In this document: positions 1-6,217 of the stretch, piece by piece
Numbering within the stretch: position 1 is the first letter of the stretch
Layout of the letters: the number at the start of each line of letters is the position of its first letter
Origin: an uncultured Pseudomonadota bacterium
GTDB lineage: Bacteria; Pseudomonadota; Gammaproteobacteria; Burkholderiales; Nitrosomonadaceae
NCBI GenBank assembly: GCA_903957805.1
Contig: CAJBQQ010000035.1
Span: 1-6,704 of the forward strand
Direction: 5' to 3'
Length of the DNA: 6,704 nt
Notes under the pieces: generated by a model
The model's input: the letters and a program-made list of their open reading frames with translations, nothing else
What the model was told of the DNA's origin: nothing
The model's database searches: none
Made by a program: the position numbers and the translations under genes

Positions 1-164
1 CGCTTACCCACCTTAAAAGTTCCAAATCCAACTAAAGTGACACTCTGCCCTTTTTTAAGGGTAGCCTTGATTGCAGATAACGTCCCGTCCAAGGCATTCC
101 CTGCTGACGCCTTTGAGATATCGGCAGATTTTGCGATGGCATCGATAAGTTCAGATTTATTCAC
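1..164 (-). CDS. hupB: DNA-binding protein HU (HU-beta type), 5' part only
   Basis: HU is a small nucleoid protein that binds and bends DNA as a dimer. The frame read leftward from a GTG codon at 162-164 gives about 55 residues beginning MNKSELIDAIAKSADISKAS and reaching the family hallmark GFGTF at residues 46-50, then KVGKR at the window edge. HU proteins are about 90 residues, so the C-terminal DNA-binding arm lies outside the window. The GTG start is chosen because it gives the standard MNKSEL N-terminus and is preceded by AGGGG with six bases of spacing. The ATG at 178-180 is in another frame and stops after seven codons. The gene has its own strong promoter, so it does not depend on the hprK operon. 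The assignment to the HU family is very secure; hupB rather than hupA, or a related IHF-like paralogue, is less so. Confidence 0.93.
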   Translation of the reverse strand, partial: MNKSELIDAIAKSADISKASAGNALDGTLSAIKATLKKGQSVTLVGFGTFKVGK

Positions 165-218
165 GTAATTCCCCTTTCATTATTAATAAGAAAGTTACAA
201 GAAGGTCCCGCAACCTCT

Positions 219-247
219 TTTATATCAAGCCATTTTGGCTTGGTCAA
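219..247 (-). promoter_or_regulatory. Strong sigma-70 promoter of the HU gene
   Basis: On the minus strand a -35 box TTGACC (242-247) and a -10 box TATAAA (219-224) are separated by exactly 17 bases. Each box differs from consensus at one position. Transcription would start near 211-214, giving a leader of about 47-50 bases before the GTG start. This is the best promoter in the window by inspection. Confidence 0.75.
226..242. repeat. Operator-like palindrome in the HU promoter spacer
   Basis: CAAGCC (226-231) and GGCTTG (237-242) form a perfect 6-bp inverted repeat around ATTTT. It fills the spacer between the -10 and -35 boxes and touches the last base of the -35 box. A protein bound here would block RNA polymerase. 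No regulator is identified. Confidence 0.45.
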
Positions 248-269
248 GCAATTGTAAAAGTATTTTTGA
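248..269 (-). promoter_or_regulatory. UP-like element upstream of the HU promoter
   Basis: The 22 bases immediately upstream of the -35 box, read on the minus strand, align without gaps to the UP-element consensus for the RNA polymerase alpha subunit (nnAAAWWTWTTTTnnnAAAnnn). By hand count they match at 12 of the 14 specified positions. The distance to the -35 box is also right. This would make the HU promoter strong and growth-responsive, but it is a sequence match only. Confidence 0.5.
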
Positions 270-295
270 GGGGCTTCTATTATAGAAATACTTTT
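256..295 (-). repeat. 10-bp inverted repeat between hprK and the HU promoter
   Basis: AAAAGTATTT (256-265) is the exact reverse complement of AAATACTTTT (286-295), with 20 bases between. The left arm lies inside the UP-like element. A second perfect palindrome, TTCTAT-T-ATAGAA (275-287), overlaps the right arm by two bases, so the two foldings exclude each other. In RNA from the hprK operon this could be a weak terminator or processing stem, but it is AT-rich and has no following U-run. As DNA it could be a protein-binding site. Confidence 0.4.
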
Positions 296-334
296 CTTGA
301 TCGAGAATAATAACAAAAGCATATTCAATTCCTC

Positions 335-368
335 AATTTATGCAAATTACATTTTATTTGCATAAATT
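335..368 (-). terminator. 13-bp hairpin just after the hprK stop codon
   Basis: AATTTATGCAAAT (335-347) and ATTTGCATAAATT (356-368) are perfect reverse complements around an 8-base loop, three bases beyond the hprK TAG. The position suits a 3'-end stabiliser or terminator for the long kdsC-hprK transcript. The stem is only 3/13 GC per strand or less and no T-tract follows on the minus strand, so it is not a classical intrinsic terminator. Confidence 0.45.
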
Positions 369-371
369 CAT

Positions 372-1316
372 CTAATCACACTCTTTTCCCATTTCTTGCT
401 CATGTCTCGCGAGGAATTCTTTCGTGCTGTCGATACCCCGTAACTGTAAAACATAATTACGCACAGCCGCTTCTACTAATACCGCTAAGTTACGTCCCGC
501 AACAACAGGAATGATAACTTTGCGGACATTCACACCCATAACGGTCTCGTTAACATCATTAATTGGCAACCGTTCCACCGAGTTAGCGTCTGCACCACCA
601 GGCTTTAGCAAGTGCACAATCAGCTTCATGCTTTTCCGCCGACGTACAGCAGTCTCACCGAAAATGGTTCGGATGTTCAATACCCCTAATCCACGCACCT
701 CAAGAAAATCACGCAGCATCGGTGGGCAACGCCCCTCCAGTGTTTCTGGTGCGATGCGGCGGAGCTCCACCACATCATCTGCAACCAATCCGTGGCCACG
801 ACTCACCAGCTCTAGAGCCAACTCACTCTTACCAACGCCACTCTCACCGGTAATCATTACTCCCATTCCCAGTACATCTAGAAGCACCCCATGCAGGGTA
901 GAGGGCGGAGCTAGAACACGCCCTAGGTAGGTACGTAATAGCCAGATTACCTCCAGACTGGAATATGGAGAACGTAGCAAGGGGATACGGGAAGACACGG
1001 CTAATGCCCGCAGCGAAGCAGGTATGGAAACGCCGTCCGTTACGATGATGCAAGCTATGCTGCTTTGATCCAGTTGATTTATATTCTGCTGCAAAACTAT
1101 TGGATCAAGCTGGTTGAGATAATCAATCTCGGCCTCACTCAATATTTGCACCCAATTTGGGTGGATAAAATTGAGATGGCCGACCACACCCTGTGCAGAC
1201 TGATCGATCATCTTATCGTCGAGCTGCCTATCACCGCCATCCCTGCCAGCTTCCCAGCTCAGAGCAAGCTTTTCCTTCTTGTCTTCAAATAGTTGCTCAA
1301 TGCTAATTTGGGGCAT
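372..1316 (-). CDS. hprK: HPr kinase/phosphorylase
   Basis: HprK phosphorylates, and can dephosphorylate, a serine of the PTS carrier HPr in the cytoplasm. In Betaproteobacteria it belongs to an incomplete, regulatory PTS rather than sugar uptake. The 314-residue product has the family's usual length. Residues 1 to about 130 are the N-terminal domain. The kinase domain follows, with LHG (H142), Walker A GESGVGKS at 157-164, the paired aspartates D180-D181, the signature EVRGLGVLNI at 206-215, and the C-terminal segment GRNLAVLVEAAVRN at 274-287 that carries the conserved arginine region. The start ATG lies inside the end of ptsN, with a 14-base overlap that suggests translational coupling; there is only a weak TGGA upstream. 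The next gene is HU rather than rapZ or PTS genes, so its HPr and enzyme I partners must be encoded elsewhere. Confidence 0.95.
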   Translation of the reverse strand: MPQISIEQLFEDKKEKLALSWEAGRDGGDRQLDDKMIDQSAQGVVGHLNFIHPNWVQILSEAEIDYLNQLDPIVLQQNINQLDQSSIACIIVTDGVSIPASLRALAVSSRIPLLRSPYSSLEVIWLLRTYLGRVLAPPSTLHGVLLDVLGMGVMITGESGVGKSELALELVSRGHGLVADDVVELRRIAPETLEGRCPPMLRDFLEVRGLGVLNIRTIFGETAVRRRKSMKLIVHLLKPGGADANSVERLPINDVNETVMGVNVRKVIIPVVAGRNLAVLVEAAVRNYVLQLRGIDSTKEFLARHEQEMGKECD

Positions 1317-1770
1317 TTGGCATCCAGTCGGAGATAAGTTGATAGACTTCTATCGCATCCTTACCGGTTAACAGACCTTCGCGTAGACTCTTGTCACTGA
1401 ACATTTGCGCCAGTTCGCTTAAGATTTGCAAGTGCAAGTCCGTTGCCTTCTCCGGAACCAGTAGGACGCAAATCAAACTGACTGGCCTGCCATCAGGCGC
1501 GTCAAATGGAATTGGTTCCTTCATGCGAATAAATGCTGCCGCAGCATCGCGTAACCCCTTAATTCTGCCATGCGGAATTGCTACACCTTGACCGAGTCCG
1601 GTGGAACCCAATTTTTCGCGGGCGAACAGGCTATCAAAGACTTGGTTATGTGTAATGTGCAATGTGTTCTCGAACAAAAGTCCGACCTGCTCAAATACGC
1701 GTTTCTTGCTGGCGGCATCGAGTTCTACAATAACGTGAGATGGCGTTAATAGCTGGGCAATGAGGTTCAT
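1303..1770 (-). CDS. ptsN: Nitrogen-PTS EIIA protein (EIIA-Ntr)
   Basis: PtsN is a cytoplasmic phosphocarrier that receives phosphate from HPr-type proteins and regulates targets such as potassium handling and nitrogen or stress responses instead of carrying sugar. The 155-residue protein is full length and matches the PTS EIIA type-2 fold. The active-site histidine is H67 in GVAIPHGRIKGL, preceded by the conserved REKLGSTGLGQG stretch at 51-62. The ATG at 1768-1770 gives the standard MNLIAQLLTP beginning. No Shine-Dalgarno sequence is visible in front of it (ATTATTCTTT), in contrast with hpf. It lies 93 bases after hpf and overlaps hprK, which fits joint control of the regulatory PTS. Confidence 0.95.
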   Translation of the reverse strand: MNLIAQLLTPSHVIVELDAASKKRVFEQVGLLFENTLHITHNQVFDSLFAREKLGSTGLGQGVAIPHGRIKGLRDAAAAFIRMKEPIPFDAPDGRPVSLICVLLVPEKATDLHLQILSELAQMFSDKSLREGLLTGKDAIEVYQLISDWMPNAPN

Positions 1771-1779
1771 AAAGAATAA

Positions 1780-1785
1780 TTTATA
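1780..1785 (-). promoter_or_regulatory. Possible -10 box directly before ptsN
   Basis: TATAAA on the minus strand ends nine bases before the ptsN ATG in an AT-rich stretch. No convincing -35 box sits 16-18 bases upstream. If used, transcription would start only 2-4 bases before the ATG, giving a nearly leaderless message, which would fit the missing Shine-Dalgarno. Weak, speculative call. Confidence 0.2.
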
Positions 1786-1822
1786 TTTCAGTTAATTTTC
1801 TTAAGGATGGTGACGGATCGGC

Positions 1823-1843
1823 ATTGGACTAACTCTGTCCAAT
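1823..1843 (-). repeat. 7-bp hairpin between hpf and ptsN
   Basis: ATTGGAC (1823-1829) and GTCCAAT (1837-1843) are perfect reverse complements around a 7-base loop, about 20 bases after the hpf stop. No U-run follows on the minus strand, so it is more likely an mRNA processing or stabilising stem than a terminator. It could help set different mRNA levels for rpoN-hpf and ptsN-hprK. Confidence 0.4.
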
Positions 1844-1863
1844 CCAGTCAATCATTCCGGCCG

Positions 1864-2187
1864 CTACGATTCTTCGTCGCTAATTGGCGCAGCATCACTG
1901 CGACGATCCGCACTCTTCTCCTTGTGCTTGAGTATCTGCCGATCGAGCTTGTCTACCAGACTATCGATGGAAGCGTACATGTCGGGGCTATCCGTTTCAA
2001 CAAAAATATCTTTACCACGAACATGAACATTAGCCTCAGCCTTCTGTTTAAGCTTCTCCACCGACAGAATCACGCTGACATCAATGACATGATCAAAATG
2101 ACGTTTTATTTTATCCATCTTAGAAGTAACGTAATCACGCATAGCTGCGGTAATCTCTACATGGTGCCCGGTAAGATTGAGATTCAT
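1864..2187 (-). CDS. hpf: Ribosome hibernation promoting factor, short form (HPF/RaiA family)
   Basis: HPF binds the 30S subunit near the mRNA and tRNA channel in stationary phase and promotes inactive 100S ribosomes. The product is 107 residues, beginning MNLNLTGHHVEITAAMRDYV, which is the standard family N-terminus, followed by the basic segment KMDKIKRHF, then AEANVHVRGKDIFVETDSPDMYASIDSLVDKLDRQ across 51-84 (conserved core) and a charged tail. It lacks the C-terminal dimerisation domain of long HPF, so it is the short type. Two ATG codons stand in tandem (2188-2190 and 2185-2187). The second is chosen for its family match and for better spacing from a strong AAGGAGG. A further upstream extension into the rpoN end is not credible. 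It starts 19 bases after the rpoN stop. Confidence 0.94.
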   Translation of the reverse strand: MNLNLTGHHVEITAAMRDYVTSKMDKIKRHFDHVIDVSVILSVEKLKQKAEANVHVRGKDIFVETDSPDMYASIDSLVDKLDRQILKHKEKSADRRSDAAPISDEES

Positions 2188-2206
2188 CATGCCTCCTTGG
2201 TTTGAG

Positions 2207-3670
2207 TTAAAACGACTTACGAAGACTAACTGGTGGAATCTGCATGGACTCACGGTACTTTGCAACCGTACGCCGTGCAACCACAATTCCTTGTTGCCCT
2301 AAAATCTCAGAGATTTGGCTGTCACTTAATGGCTTCTTGATATTCTCACCGCTTATAAATTGCTTGATCAAGGCTCTAATTGCTGTAGCGGAGCATGCTC
2401 CGCCAGTATCGGTTGCAACGTGACTTCCAAAAAAGTACTTCAGCTCAAATGTCCCACGCGGTGTTCGCATAAATTTCTGAGTAGTCACACGCGAGACCGT
2501 GGACTCGTGTAACTCGAGCTCATCGGCTATTTCACGCAGAACCAGTGGACGCATGGCGACTGCACCGTGGTCGAAGAATTGTCGCTGACGCTCGACTATC
2601 GCACAAGACACCCTCAGGATTGTGTCAAAACGCTGCCTTACATTCTTGATGAGCCACTTGGCTTCGTTTAATTGGCTGGCCAGTCGCTGCGCTGAATCAT
2701 CATTATTCTGCTTCAAGATAGAAGCATAGTACCGATTTATCCCTAGGCGCGGCATCGCTTCAGGATTTAGGTGAGCCACCCAAGCATTGCCAGCCTTAAT
2801 CACAATCACATCGGCCACGATGTAACGTGCTACTGCAGTACTAAATTCAGAGCCGGGCCTAGGGTTTAGGTGAGTGACAAGATACTGTATTGATCGCAGG
2901 CAATCATCATCGCAATGCAATGACTTCTTGATTAGGCGGAAGTCCCTAGCCGCCAGACTCTCCAGATGACTGGTCACCAACAGCAGAGCCTTGTCGAGGT
3001 AGGGGGTGTCATTCGACAAAGCACGTAACTGCAGGGCAAGGCACTCCGATAAGTTACGAGCACCGATACCGGGCGGGTCTAGATGCTGCAAGTACTCTAG
3101 CGCAATGTGTAGGTCGTCGAGATCTATTTCAAGTTCTGAGGGCAGCAAACTAACAAGCTCCTCCAGATCCTGAGTGAGATAGCCATCATCATTTAGACTA
3201 TCTATCAGAAGGCCTACGATCCCCTTATCGCGCTCGGTGATCTGACTGAGGTTGACTTGCAGATTGAGATGCTCGCGTAGATTGGGGGAGTCTGCCGCTT
3301 GCTGCGGAAATTCATGATCATCGTCATCATCACTCGTGCCACGAGAACTGACCTCGCCCTCAAACCAATCAGACTCATCGATCGAGCCTGTTTTCGTGTC
3401 AGCATCATACTCGGCAACAATCGCATCACCCTGGGACTCACTCTGCGACTCTGATGCCCCTTCACTCTCTGCTAGCGGAGACGAGTGGTCTGCCTGGAAG
3501 TTCTGGTACTCAGGATTATCATCGAGCTCCAGCAGGGGATTTTCCTGAACCATGCGCTCAATCTCCTGATTCATCTCCAGAGTCGAGAGTTGCAGCAATC
3601 GTATCGATTGCTGCAACTGCGGTGTGAGGGTCAGGTGTTGCGATAGCTTAAGCTGTAGGGTAGGTCTCAT
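2207..3670 (-). CDS. rpoN: RNA polymerase sigma-54 factor
   Basis: Sigma-54 directs RNA polymerase to -24/-12 promoters that need ATP-driven enhancer-binding activators, classically for nitrogen metabolism and motility. The 487-residue product shows all regions. Region I (about 1-50) is MRPTLQLKLSQHLTLTPQLQ onward, glutamine and leucine rich. Region II (about 50-125) is acidic, with DDDDD at 114-118. The core-binding part follows (about 130-330). The helix-turn-helix signature begins PLVLREIADELELHESTVSR at 375-394, and the RpoN box ARRTVAKYRE is at 465-474. The ATG at 3668-3670 gives the family N-terminus; an in-frame GTG at 3695-3697 would add nine unsupported residues. No clear ribosome binding site precedes the ATG. 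It follows lptB by 54 bases and is very probably co-transcribed. Confidence 0.97.
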   Translation of the reverse strand: MRPTLQLKLSQHLTLTPQLQQSIRLLQLSTLEMNQEIERMVQENPLLELDDNPEYQNFQADHSSPLAESEGASESQSESQGDAIVAEYDADTKTGSIDESDWFEGEVSSRGTSDDDDDHEFPQQAADSPNLREHLNLQVNLSQITERDKGIVGLLIDSLNDDGYLTQDLEELVSLLPSELEIDLDDLHIALEYLQHLDPPGIGARNLSECLALQLRALSNDTPYLDKALLLVTSHLESLAARDFRLIKKSLHCDDDCLRSIQYLVTHLNPRPGSEFSTAVARYIVADVIVIKAGNAWVAHLNPEAMPRLGINRYYASILKQNNDDSAQRLASQLNEAKWLIKNVRQRFDTILRVSCAIVERQRQFFDHGAVAMRPLVLREIADELELHESTVSRVTTQKFMRTPRGTFELKYFFGSHVATDTGGACSATAIRALIKQFISGENIKKPLSDSQISEILGQQGIVVARRTVAKYRESMQIPPVSLRKSF

Positions 3671-3724
3671 AATTTTGGAAAAACAACTGACAACCACAGA
3701 CTCGGACAGATCGAATCTTTAATC

Positions 3725-4447
3725 TCACAGCCGGAAATGTTCTCCCAAATACACTTTCCTTACATCTTCATCGTTAATGATTTCATCGGGTTTGCCACCG
3801 GCCAGTACAACCCCCTGGTTAATGATGTAGGCATGATCGCAAATTCCTAACGTTTCCCTGACATTGTGATCACTGATGATCACACCGATATCACGGTCCT
3901 TGAGAAAATTTATAATCTTCTGGATATCCAGCACAGCAATTGGATCCACCCCTGCAAATGGCTCGTCTAGGAGAATAAAACGTGGCTTCGTTGCCAGTGC
4001 CCTAGCAATTTCTACACGCCGTCGCTCGCCGCCGGATAGACTAATGGCGGAGTTGTCGCGCAAATGGCTAATATGCAAGTCATGTAGCAAGTCATCTAGG
4101 TGCTGCTGCATCTCATATGTGTCGTAATCCTGCAACTCCAATACCGCAGAAATGTTTTCTGCCACAGACAACCGCCTAAAAATTGATGCGTCCTGCGGCA
4201 GGTAACTCAATCCTAGCCGAGCACGGTGATGAACCGGCATCTGACTCACATCGTTCCCATCCAGATATATGCTGCCGCCATCCAGCGGCACCAATCCAAC
4301 CATCATGTAGAAACAGGTAGTCTTGCCTGCACCGTTTGGACCGAGCAGACCCACCACTTCTCCGCTGTTAACGGCAAGTGAGACATCTTGCACCACGGTA
4401 CGAGACTTATATTTTTTCTGTAGGTTGCAAACCTTAAATTCACTCAT
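3725..4447 (-). CDS. lptB: LPS export ABC transporter ATP-binding protein
   Basis: LptB is the cytoplasmic ATPase that, with LptF and LptG, extracts LPS from the inner membrane and drives it along the LptC-LptA bridge. The 240-residue length is normal. Visible ABC motifs are Walker A GPNGAGKTT at 36-44, Q-loop Q85 in YLPQDASIFRRLSV, signature LSGGE at 137-141, Walker B FILLDE at 157-162 with catalytic E162, and switch histidine H194 in SDHNVRETL. The sequence GLSYLPQDASIFRRLSV and the C-terminal YLGEHFRL are typical of LptB rather than amino-acid importers. It starts 36 bases after the lptA stop. The lptF and lptG partners are not in the window, as is usual. Confidence 0.97.
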   Translation of the reverse strand: MSEFKVCNLQKKYKSRTVVQDVSLAVNSGEVVGLLGPNGAGKTTCFYMMVGLVPLDGGSIYLDGNDVSQMPVHHRARLGLSYLPQDASIFRRLSVAENISAVLELQDYDTYEMQQHLDDLLHDLHISHLRDNSAISLSGGERRRVEIARALATKPRFILLDEPFAGVDPIAVLDIQKIINFLKDRDIGVIISDHNVRETLGICDHAYIINQGVVLAGGKPDEIINDEDVRKVYLGEHFRL

Positions 4448-4483
4448 CTCTTTACAACTCGGGCTCCGGATAGGGTTACTCTC

Positions 4484-5023
4484 CTACGGTTTCTCGGTCG
4501 CCGGACCCTCCTGTTTATTCTTCGGTTGGATCACGATCCGCACCCTGCCGGAAGGGTTCGCCTGAGTATCTGTTTTTTCATTGTTACCCGTCACTTGAAA
4601 GAATTCGCTGACCGCATCGTAGGAAATATAGTCACCCTCTACCTCGTCCTGCCCACGCTTCAGTCTCGCTTTCTTAAATAGTTGTACCTTGTCTGCCTTA
4701 CCATCATATTCCATCCGCTCACTCCAACCCTCGATATACTCATCCTTGCCATCACGTTTCTGCCGAAAACTGACAGGATTGCCGAAAGCTGTCGCATGCC
4801 GGAAACCGCTAGCGTCTTCCTTGACCAGCATCTTATCGGCACGCATGATCAAAGTTCCCTGAGTGAGGACTACATTACCGGTGAACACACTGGTACGAGT
4901 GGCGTTCTCCACAGTGGCCCGATCAGCCTCTAGATTAACCGGCTTATCCCGATCAGCACGCTCGGCCAGAGTATGCCCAGAAGGCAACAGTACTAATAGA
5001 AATATGACGGAGAGCGATTTCAT
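4484..5023 (-). CDS. lptA: Periplasmic LPS-transport protein LptA
   Basis: LptA forms the periplasmic beta-jellyroll bridge that carries LPS between LptC and the outer-membrane LptD. From the chosen ATG (5021-5023) the product is 179 residues with a clear signal peptide: MKSLS, a hydrophobic core VIFLLVLLP, and a likely cleavage after HTLA at residue 20. The mature part has the OstA-type repeats, with VFTGNVVLTQGTLIMRADKM at 46-65 and a second strand set around VEGDYISYD at 128-136, and a lysine/glutamate-rich tail. This start is preferred because AAGG lies five bases upstream and it places the signal peptide first. An in-frame ATG at 5075-5077 would overlap lptC and add 18 residues. It begins 37 bases after lptC. 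Confidence 0.93.
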   Translation of the reverse strand: MKSLSVIFLLVLLPSGHTLAERADRDKPVNLEADRATVENATRTSVFTGNVVLTQGTLIMRADKMLVKEDASGFRHATAFGNPVSFRQKRDGKDEYIEGWSERMEYDGKADKVQLFKKARLKRGQDEVEGDYISYDAVSEFFQVTGNNEKTDTQANPSGRVRIVIQPKNKQEGPATEKP

Positions 5024-5060
5024 GAATACCTTATAAATAGGCCCGAATGAGGCCACCAGA

Positions 5061-5648
5061 CTAACGTTTCTTTTCATGAACAACTCTGACCTGTGACAGC
5101 AATCGGGTGACGTTAGTGCCATTATCTAATTCAATTCCAACGGCATTAATGGTGGTGCCTCCTTCTTTAATGGTCACGGCTTTATCAGTTCTGGCGGTGT
5201 CTCCATCAGGATCGAGGAGGAGCGAGCTGGTGGTCAGGGTCGTTTTATCCGAATTTTTACCCACATTACGCGAAAGAGACACGTTTCCACTAAGATTAAC
5301 ATCGTCATTGCCGCCAAATATCTCTCCCCGGTCTGCCCTTATCTGTACCTCGGATTTCCCGGGAGCAGCATTGACAAGACGAGGCTGTTCCAAATGAGTG
5401 CTATCGTCGTCCGAATAGTGCAGCATTCTTTTTGCGAAGAGTCTATAGCGCGCTACACCCTCATTGTCCGTTCGGATAACTGAGAGGCCTTCAAGCATGA
5501 AGTCTGGATCACGGCGAGCAATACCATCCTCCACCATGGCCGGTGGTTGCACTGCTTTATCCAGCCAGAATGTCGCTGCCAGCAAAATAAGTATTGCCAG
5601 CGGTAGCTTGGGCAGACTAATGAGTCTGGTCAGGACTTGCTTGATCAT
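5061..5648 (-). CDS. lptC: LPS export protein LptC
   Basis: LptC is a single-span inner-membrane protein whose periplasmic beta-jellyroll takes LPS from LptBFG and hands it to LptA. The 195-residue product has a short basic N-terminus, one membrane segment at about 13-30 (PKLPLAILILLAATFWL), then the family motif DPDFMLEGLSVIRTDNEG at 47-64 and repeated strands such as IFGGNDDVNLSGNVSLSRNV. Primary sequence of LptC is poorly conserved between groups, so the position between kdsC and lptA supports the call. Its ATG overlaps the kdsC TGA in an ATGA arrangement (5645-5648), suggesting translational coupling. Confidence 0.92.
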   Translation of the reverse strand: MIKQVLTRLISLPKLPLAILILLAATFWLDKAVQPPAMVEDGIARRDPDFMLEGLSVIRTDNEGVARYRLFAKRMLHYSDDDSTHLEQPRLVNAAPGKSEVQIRADRGEIFGGNDDVNLSGNVSLSRNVGKNSDKTTLTTSSLLLDPDGDTARTDKAVTIKEGGTTINAVGIELDNGTNVTRLLSQVRVVHEKKR

Positions 5649-6169
5649 TTAAGGTACGCCATCTGTTGGGCGTACAAGGTATCCTGAGCAGACATTATCA
5701 TCTCACAGACCTCACGGACTGCACCGTGCCCACCTTCAAGATGAGTAACATAGTCTGCATGTTTTTTCACCAGCGCAGGGGCGGCGGGCACGCTGATAGC
5801 AAGACCGCAACGCAGCATCACCGGCAGGTCTACCAGATCGTCGCCGACATAAGCGCAGACAGAAGCCTCCAGCCCCAAACTCAGCAACAACTCCTCAAAT
5901 ATTTGTAGCTTGTTTTTCGCTCCCTGAAAGACAAGAGTGATACCCAAATCCTGCGCACGCAAGTCGACACAACGCGACTCTCTGCTGGTGATGATAGCCA
6001 ATTCGACTCCACTTGCCTTAAGCATTTTCATGCCGTGACCATCACGACTATTAAACGCCTTGCTCTCCTCTCCATTAGCCGCGATATGAAGACTGCCGTC
6101 AGTCAACACTCCATCCACGTCGAAGACGGCCATTCGAATGCTTTTTGCCTTTTCTAGTACAGATTTCAT
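5645..6169 (-). CDS. kdsC: 3-deoxy-D-manno-octulosonate 8-phosphate phosphatase
   Basis: KdsC hydrolyses Kdo 8-phosphate to Kdo, the sugar that links lipid A to the LPS core; it is a cytoplasmic, magnesium-dependent tetrameric HAD phosphatase without a cap domain. From the ATG at 6167-6169 the product is 174 residues, the usual size. HAD motif I is FDVDGVLTDG at 16-25 (D17, D19). Motif II is IITSRES at 59-65, with T61-S62 where many homologues have ITGR. The motif III lysine is K87, and motif IV is YVGDDLVDLP at 107-116. An in-frame TTG at 6194-6196 would add nine residues with no family support. A tiny ORF of eight codons (6166-6192) ends in ATGA overlap with this start. The usual upstream partner kdsD is absent here. 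Confidence 0.95.
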   Translation of the reverse strand: MKSVLEKAKSIRMAVFDVDGVLTDGSLHIAANGEESKAFNSRDGHGMKMLKASGVELAIITSRESRCVDLRAQDLGITLVFQGAKNKLQIFEELLLSLGLEASVCAYVGDDLVDLPVMLRCGLAISVPAAPALVKKHADYVTHLEGGHGAVREVCEMIMSAQDTLYAQQMAYLK

Positions 6170-6217
6170 TGATATCCCAGAAGAATACTCATCCAACCAA
6201 GATCACTTTAATCTCTT

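Noticed and set aside
511..930. Plus-strand open frame of 139 codons
   Set aside because: It is antisense to hprK, low in recognisable features and lacks a ribosome site; hprK on the other strand has all family motifs.
1771..1863. Sigma-54 (-24/-12) promoter giving rpoN feedback control
   Set aside because: No TGGCAC-N5-TTGC type pair was found in this gap or in the gaps before rpoN, hpf or the HU gene.
1807..2205. Plus-strand open frame of 132 codons
   Set aside because: It is antisense to hpf and the hpf-ptsN gap; the frame is a by-product of the hpf coding pattern and its product is unlike known proteins.
2188..2286. N-terminal extension of hpf by 33 residues
   Set aside because: It would run through the rpoN end and the strong AAGGAGG; the family N-terminus begins exactly at the second of the tandem ATG codons.
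5024..5060. Hairpin GGCC/GGCC between lptC and lptA
   Set aside because: The stem is only four base pairs and is expected by chance; no U-run follows.
5024..5122. Longer lptA start, adding up to 33 residues
   Set aside because: It would overlap lptC and place extra residues before a clean signal peptide; the ATG at 5021-5023 has a good AAGG site.
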